This document shows positions 58,813 through 64,000 of a stretch of DNA of 64,000 nt, in pieces (within the stretch, counting starts at the first letter, position 1; each line of letters opens with the position of its first letter). The translations under genes and the position numbers were made by a program. This stretch comes from Isoetes taiwanensis (taxonomy: Eukaryota; Streptophyta; Lycopodiopsida; Isoetales; Isoetaceae), in the NCBI GenBank assembly GCA_021234155.1, contig JAJEKV010000008.1, positions 11,980,131 through 12,044,130 on the forward strand, read 5' to 3'. Under the pieces are notes generated by a model. That model was not told where the DNA came from and searched no databases. It saw only the letters and a list, made by a program, of their open reading frames with translations.

Positions 58813-58950
58813 CTTAGAAAGCTTAAATGCCAAGGCAAAGGCATTGCAACAAGATGGTATTACAGCATTCATGTGGAGTGGATCTTATCGAATGCCTCCC
58901 ATAACTATTACAGGGTCTATACTGAGGGATATTCAGATTATTCAGTGCAA
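58813..58950 (+). pseudogene. Isoaspartyl-dipeptidase-like (amidohydrolase) exon
   Basis: Directly after the acceptor TTTCTTGCAG the frame reads LESLNAKAKALQQDGITAFM, WSGSYRMPPITITGSILRDI and QII. This closely follows the segment of bacterial-type isoaspartyl dipeptidase (IadA; amidohydrolase superfamily) in the order SLLAKAR.L...GI....Y.GSY..P..T.TGSI..DI..ID. IadA removes N-terminal isoaspartyl residues from damaged peptides. Similarity ends after IIQ, where VIGVGE should follow; the open frame runs on to 59209 with unrelated text ending in a Pro/Arg-rich tail. No metal-binding exons were found nearby, so this is a lone exon, a relic or a captured fragment. Confidence 0.55.
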
Positions 58951-59209
58951 TGAAGGATTGCGCAACCAAAAAGACGAGGCAAGATTTATTATACATTCTG
59001 CCAATGCAATGCATTTTGTTCTGTTAAATAATGCAATGCAGGAATGCATCAATATGAAGAGCAACGGGCTGAAAAAAAAAAATTACTTGTTTCTATCTGA
59101 GCTATTATTCCCTCCATCACAACCTCCATGCCCACGAAGTCTACTGCGCCCTCGAACTCCTCGATCCACATATGCTCGTCCGCACATTGCCATTCTTAAT
59201 TGGAGTTAA

Positions 59210-60780
59210 AGTTACGTCGACGGGATCATAATAATTTTGAACATTTCATAGTGTAGATTAACAATCCAGTTAAAATTTTGTAACAGCTTATTACCCACGA
59301 TGTCTAGTGTGAAGGGAGACCTGATTAAAATTTTTGGTTAAAAAAACTTAACCACGACTAACTAAATTTTATAATATAAATAAACCTAACTTAGCGGCTG
59401 GTCTGAAGACACCCTTACTTGAGAAAGTGTACTAGAATGTCTTAGTAGCAAAGGCCTTGGATTATAATGTCACATGGCAATAGGAAGGCCATGGAAAAGC
59501 ACAATCTTGATGAAAAGGCTTTTCTCCAGCCCATAATTGGCAGGAACTGCTAATCATCATGATAATCTGGGATCATCTATAGATGACCCTCTATTATGGA
59601 ATAGCTTGTCATATTCTTTTTGACCTATCTAGACTGTAGATAAGAGGAGGATAATCAACCAACAAGCATATGTACTATGAAAATTACATCCTACTTCACT
59701 GATAAGATGCAGCACGAGTACTGTCATGGTTGTTTGCCCTAATTATCAGCTGTATTGGCTAGATAATCTATCCTTGATACAATGAACATTTGTGGTGCAC
59801 TCTTAATGCCCAGTATTATATATGCTTTTCTGCTGCTCAGACTCGCCTTCGTCATTCTTATCTAGCTCCATTGGTGAAACCAAGGACATTGTTGGAGCTG
59901 TTTGGTTATATAATAGTCATCTAATGCTGCAAATAAACCTCCTTTTATCTCTAGGCATTGGAAATCTGGTTGTTATGCTTGTTCTTTTTGTCAAAGAATT
60001 TGATTCATTGATGTTGATAAATCATATGCATATGTCACTGATTTACTCCAGTGTTTTGCTATTTCATTAAGACACTTTTTTATTGATTGTTTATGGTTCC
60101 TTAGTTCTATGTTTTGTTTATGGTTTCTTAATTCTATGTTTTGAAAGTAATAATCTGCTTGAATGTTGATTCAAGGTACATGAAATTAAACGAAAAAATT
60201 ACATAGCAATGTATTTGTGGAAACATGAGTGCAACAACAATGCAGAAAGTTAAATCGCAACTTTCCTGCAAACAATATGGAAGATTTGGCTGGATCGGAG
60301 TGCTGGATTTTGGAGAACCCACATTGCTCTGCTTCGGGCTTTGGGGCGCAATAACAAAAATCCATCATCCCAGTGTTGCATGCCAAGTTGTTTTTCACAT
60401 TCTCTTATCCGCTGCTGCATTTGTTATTGGACCAGAAATATGTTCATCCATCCAAAGCAAAACAAGCTCTTATGGCGCCCTGACGGTGGTTCACGACCAT
60501 CGATGACAAGCCAACCACTTACTAATGTCACATAATGCAGGGGTTTCCCCATCTACACCATCAAAATGGTACATCCGACAGAATATTCTACCAGCCCACC
60601 TTAGAAGGGCTTGTCCTTGGGGCAACCCAAAGGACAACCCCAAAACGTATTTTATATGATTTGCTTTCAATTTAAAAAGAAGATTAGAGCATGGCGATTA
60701 GGCTATGTCGGTTGATGTACCTACTAGTAATACAGACGATCATACTATACTAGGGTTTGTAGGATTCCCGATTAGGGTTT
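59210..60780. other. Stretch between the amidohydrolase exon and the SMP gene
   Basis: A frame starting after TGCTGCTCAG (59840) reads DSPSSFLSSSIGETKDIVGA and could be an exon of unknown type. The frames at 60225-60506 and 60341-60535 overlap and are unrecognised. A small hairpin TTGTCCTT...AAGGACAA lies near 60611-60637. TTTTATATGATTT near 60651 is a possible TATA region for the SMP gene. Confidence 0.3.
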
Positions 60781-61498
60781 ATGGAGGAGTTGGAACAACA
60801 CAGGCCCTTAACCGTAGGCGATGTAAGCATCATTCTTTTCTTTGATTTGTGATACGGTCTGTAGTGTTATCTATGTCTCTCTTGTTTTAGGCTCTTGAGG
60901 TAGCCGGAAAGAGGCTTAATAGTACTGTGGTGGATTATAAGCATGTAGCAGCTATACAAACCGCAGAAACCTGCGCTACCGGATGTTCAGATGGTATTTT
61001 AAGCAAAGCTGCTGAAAACGCCAGATCTCTTTCCCTTGCTGGTAGTGGTTATGGCACCATTGGTGATGCTCTGCATGTAAGTATCTGTTTCAAATCTATC
61101 TTCATTTTCTTAGCTCTTATTCTAGAAAGCAGATAAAGCGATAAATTTACAAGTCCTTAATGCAGTGGTTAAGTTTGTTGCCCAAGTGTAAACAACCAAA
61201 ATAAGTGCTATATCTTGTTTTTGCTTATATATTTCTTCGCTATAGCTTTGGAACTGATTTGTATATATGCCAGGGAGCTAAGACTTGTCTTGCAAAAGAC
61301 AAAGTAGTTACACAGAAAGATGCTTATTTGGTGCAAGGTGTGGAGCAAGCAACTGATCCACATGGGCAGTTGGATCCTTCTGGAATTGGCATGACGATGC
61401 AAGAAGCAGCCAACAGAAATGAGGCTGACGGATTCACCTCTCAATCTGCACAGGCTCCTGAGGTTGTAGAAAGAACTGATGTTTCTTCAAGTGCATGA
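60781..61498 (+). CDS. Seed maturation protein (SMP-domain LEA), two-domain, three exons
   Basis: LEA proteins of the SMP class accumulate in desiccating seeds, spores or other drying tissues and are thought to protect cell components. Exon 1 is 60781-60822, opening ATGGAGGAG and reading HRPLTVGD up to GTAAGC. Exon 2 (60891-61076), after CTTGTTTTAG, reads ALEVAGKRLN, DYKHVAAIQTAETCATG and AAENARSLS, ending TIGDALH before GTAAGT. Exon 3 (61274-61498), after ATATGCCAG, reads DKVVTQKDAYLVQGVEQAT, then MTMQEAANRNEADGF to TGA. All junctions are phase 0, giving 150 residues without a stop. The two SMP units match the family's T(I/V)G(D/E)ALEA...DAAAIQAAE.RATG...A and DK.VT..DA..V..AE patterns. Typical family members have three SMP units, so one is missing or upstream exons exist. 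The start ATG follows an ACTAGGGTTT-type leader. The only apparently intact gene in the window. Confidence 0.85.
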
Positions 61499-62540
61499 AC
61501 TTACCTTACTAGCTATTGCTTTGCATCTGTTTTTCATGTTTAATCCACATGTAAATGGTTTATTTTGAATCTACTTCTGCAGATGTTTCCCTAGTATGGC
61601 AGCTGGTTTTATCGCTTGCAGTTATTTTAACTCCCAAGATAAACCATGTTTCTGCTTCCCTTTTGAATGCTTCATTGCTCCAAACAGATCACATTCAGCC
61701 ATAGTGAGGAAAAACTTGTTAGGATGGAAAGTCCTTTTTGTTTGTGTCTGTTGGTTTAGGCTCTGAATGTGAAGTGGAAGTTGATTGCATTGGGCTTTAG
61801 TCCAATGAATTGCATTCCTCTAAGAAATAGGCATCTGGAAGATTTAGTCACCAACATTATGTTTTAGGTTAACATAGGGGATTAAGTTTGCAAAATAAAG
61901 CTTGGCCGGTCCCAAGGAGAAGAATGAGGGATTGAAGGTCGTCGCATGTTCGCCACGTAGTTAGCCAAATGGCCGTATGTCTAGGCTCCACCAATTTTAT
62001 GAGGAAATATTATATGCTAAAGCAATTTATCGGGCCGTGAGATATTAGCTTGCCCCGGCAAAGTTAATATTTATGGTTTTATCGTTCACGAAATTTTAAC
62101 CACCTTACAATTTCTAAAATTTTGCCCACAAGTTTTTTAAAAGCATAATTTCTTGTTGACATCCTGTTTGCATTTTTGGGTGGCGCCGCCCAAAAACTCT
62201 GTTTTCGTCATGAAGCTTCAACCACGAAGAAGCTCCTTTGTTTGGCTAAGAAGCTCTCAGCCATGAAGAAGCTTCAACGCCCCTCTGTTTGCCGATCTTA
62301 AGACAGAACTGGTGGCCCGAGACTGAACCGTGTTGAATCAAGTGACTGTTTTTTTTTTTCTTCAGTGTGGCTGCAGCAAAATTCAAGAGTTCTAGAGGTG
62401 AAAATAGACAGAATATTTCGGGGGCCATAAACTTCGTTAGATATGGCCTAAATTTTGGGTCTACAACTGGCTACATCAGAGTTTGTCGAACTCTAATTTG
62501 GCTGCATCATAGTTTCAATGATGAATCAATTAAGAATGGG
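61499..62540. other. Downstream of the SMP gene, no further gene
   Basis: No AATAAA directly after the stop; AAAATAAAGC near 61893 is the nearest candidate. From 61.9 kb the sequence becomes repeat-like: AAGAAGCTTCAAC(C/G) words recur at 62212-62280. Confidence 0.35.
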
Positions 62541-62547
62541 CTAAATT

Positions 62548-62775
62548 TTAAGGTGGATAAAATTTCACCGGAGAATTTCACTCACAGTTGAAGTTCCTCC
62601 AGGAAATTTTGAGCAGACTTGGCGGCGCCACTCGCGGCTCCATCGCTCGCTCGAGCAGACTTGGCGGCGCCACTCGCGGCTCCATCGCTCGCTCGTGGTT
62701 CACTAATTCAGCTCAAAATTTCCTGGAGAAATTTCAAGGTGAGTGATCTCCTTTCAAAATGTCTCATATTTCACG
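62548..62775. repeat. Foldback: inverted arms around a tandemly duplicated 42-bp core
   Basis: Left arm 62590-62614 (GAAGTTCCTCCAGGAAATTTTGAGC) pairs with 62711-62735 at about 23 of 25 positions, and weaker pairing extends outward through ACTCAC-type sequence (62580 and 62740). Between the arms the unit GAGCAGACTTGGCGGCGCCA + CTCGCGGCTCCATCGCTCGCTC is present twice in tandem (about 62611-62652 and 62653-62694). Confidence 0.7.
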
Positions 62776-62892
62776 AAATTAACCTGAGAGGGTTTGCTCG
62801 TTTATGTTCAACAATTATGTAGGGGGCTCATTATGCCATGTGAAGGCTCTCGCGATGCTGCCAAATGGGGCACACAAGGCTACTTTGTTAGT

Positions 62893-62914
62893 GACCATTA
62901 CAGGCGTAATGGTC
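62893..62914. repeat. Perfect 9-bp inverted repeat with 4-nt loop
   Basis: GACCATTAC (62893-62901), AGGC, GTAATGGTC (62906-62914). Short and possibly fortuitous, but an exact hairpin. Confidence 0.4.
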
Positions 62915-64000
62915 AACTGCTTGTTGGATTCACATGGACCATTGCAGCCCTCACCCTCATAATAAAAGGCTCGTCCTTTTATGCCCACCATCACCCGCCA
63001 TCGCCAATTTCCACAAGGTAAAACACCTCCTCTGTGGTGATGGTTGCACATGAACCGGCAAGATCTTTGAAGATAATCATTGTCGTTCTCTTTGGACCTT
63101 CTATGTTTCGCTATCTAATCAGGGCAAATCTTAAGGGCTCTAAATTTTTTGTTAAATGAAAAATATAATAGAAAAAGAGTTGAGCTTATTCTGACCAAAG
63201 GAATGCCATGTGCATTATGGTTTGTGGCATGTTGTTCCGTTGTGCGCTATTGATTTGTGGTAGGTGTGGTACAATGTTTTTTATGTAGAGAAGGTAGTCC
63301 CCACACAATAATAACAAATAATCGCACTACTAATAATAAAGAATCCACCCCGTGACCTCCATATGCTATCTTTGCTTGTAAGAAACGAAAATATCTTTAC
63401 ATATAATCATAACAGGTAGATTCTAGAATGTTCTATAATTAGACATTAAAATATAGATATTTCAATGGTGCCTGTAATGGAAGTTACTAGAAAGCTAAAG
63501 GATGGAGTCGTTTCTAGAAATTGCTCTGGAAGGCATTGAGGCCTTTCTGGAAGCTATTCTGGGATGTTTGGCGCCTTCTCGAATGATCTAGAGAGCTCTT
63601 TTTCTTCCTATAACATTCATATAAATGGGAGGAGGAGGCGGTAGTCCAACCCATAGCGAAGATTGAGTACTCAGAGCTCTGTACTTCCGGTGGCTATGGC
63701 GGACCAACACCTTCACCAGGCTCAATTCCAAATAGCCCGTCATTTCTTCATCAATTCGGGTAATGAGTTGTGAGATCCAAACTGGAGTTTTCTCAAAGAC
63801 GATTTACTGGAGCAACAGTATTAGCCCTCGCACCTTTTGGCCTTTGTGTTTGGCATGCTTTCGTTCGTTTGTCGACCAGTCTCTATTTCCCACAGAAGCC
63901 AAGTTGCCTTATTTTAGATTGATCTTTAAGATTTGACGATCATGCTTCAAGGCATGTTCATGTGTGAACTGTCTAGCTCTGGAGTTCTGGAGGCATTTGA
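62915..64000. other. Right-edge stretch, no gene called
   Basis: TTCTAGAATGTTCTATAA- and TTTCTAGAAATTGCTCTGGAAGGC-type words (63418-63560) recall the degenerate array at 16.5 kb. A TATATAAATG box at 63611-63620 followed by GC-richer sequence suggests a promoter, perhaps of another LTR running off the window. No coding sequence recognised. Confidence 0.3.

Overview
The window looks like nuclear DNA of a land plant with a large, transposon-rich genome. Evidence: spliceosomal introns, plant-type LTR retrotransposons (chromovirus Ty3/gypsy and a long coding-poor element), an L1-type LINE with a DUF4283-like ORF1, a Helitron carrying an RPA1-like gene, a B3-domain relic, a GT8 glycosyltransferase relic and a seed-maturation (SMP/LEA) gene. 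The species cannot be named. The HUH/Y1 (Replitron-type) gene and the isoaspartyl-dipeptidase-like exon would fit a non-flowering land plant such as a fern, but that is a weak inference.

Layout. 1-1510: degenerate tandem array. 1.5-7.8 kb: decayed coding fragments, including an FCP1/HAD phosphatase-like domain, among about twenty copies of a short palindrome (core TCGACTTCGCGAGTCGA) that I found nowhere else in the window. 7.9-12.1 kb: decayed Helitron, Rep then Pif1-like helicase then RPA1. 12-24.9 kb: mostly non-coding, with small tandem duplications, degenerate short-period repeats and tRNA-derived traces. 24.9-25.6 kb: GT8 gene remnant with a readable splice junction. 28.8-29.6 kb: B3-like remnant. 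33.7-37.9 kb: 5'-truncated Ty3/gypsy chromovirus pol and its 3' LTR. 41.9-54.45 kb: nested insertions. A DUF4283-like fragment is cut by an LTR retrotransposon, whose 5' LTR was itself hit by an L1-type LINE on the minus strand. 56.2-57.9 kb: HUH endonuclease gene of Replitron type. 58.8 kb: isoaspartyl-dipeptidase-like exon. 60.8-61.5 kb: a three-exon, two-domain SMP/LEA gene, the only gene here that looks intact. 62.5-62.8 kb: a foldback structure around a tandem core.

Except for the SMP gene, every recognisable gene is broken by frameshifts or stops. Many lesions fall at CAG/CTG trinucleotides. In plants these are CHG methylation sites, so part of the apparent decay may be methylation-linked mutation or long-read base-calling error.
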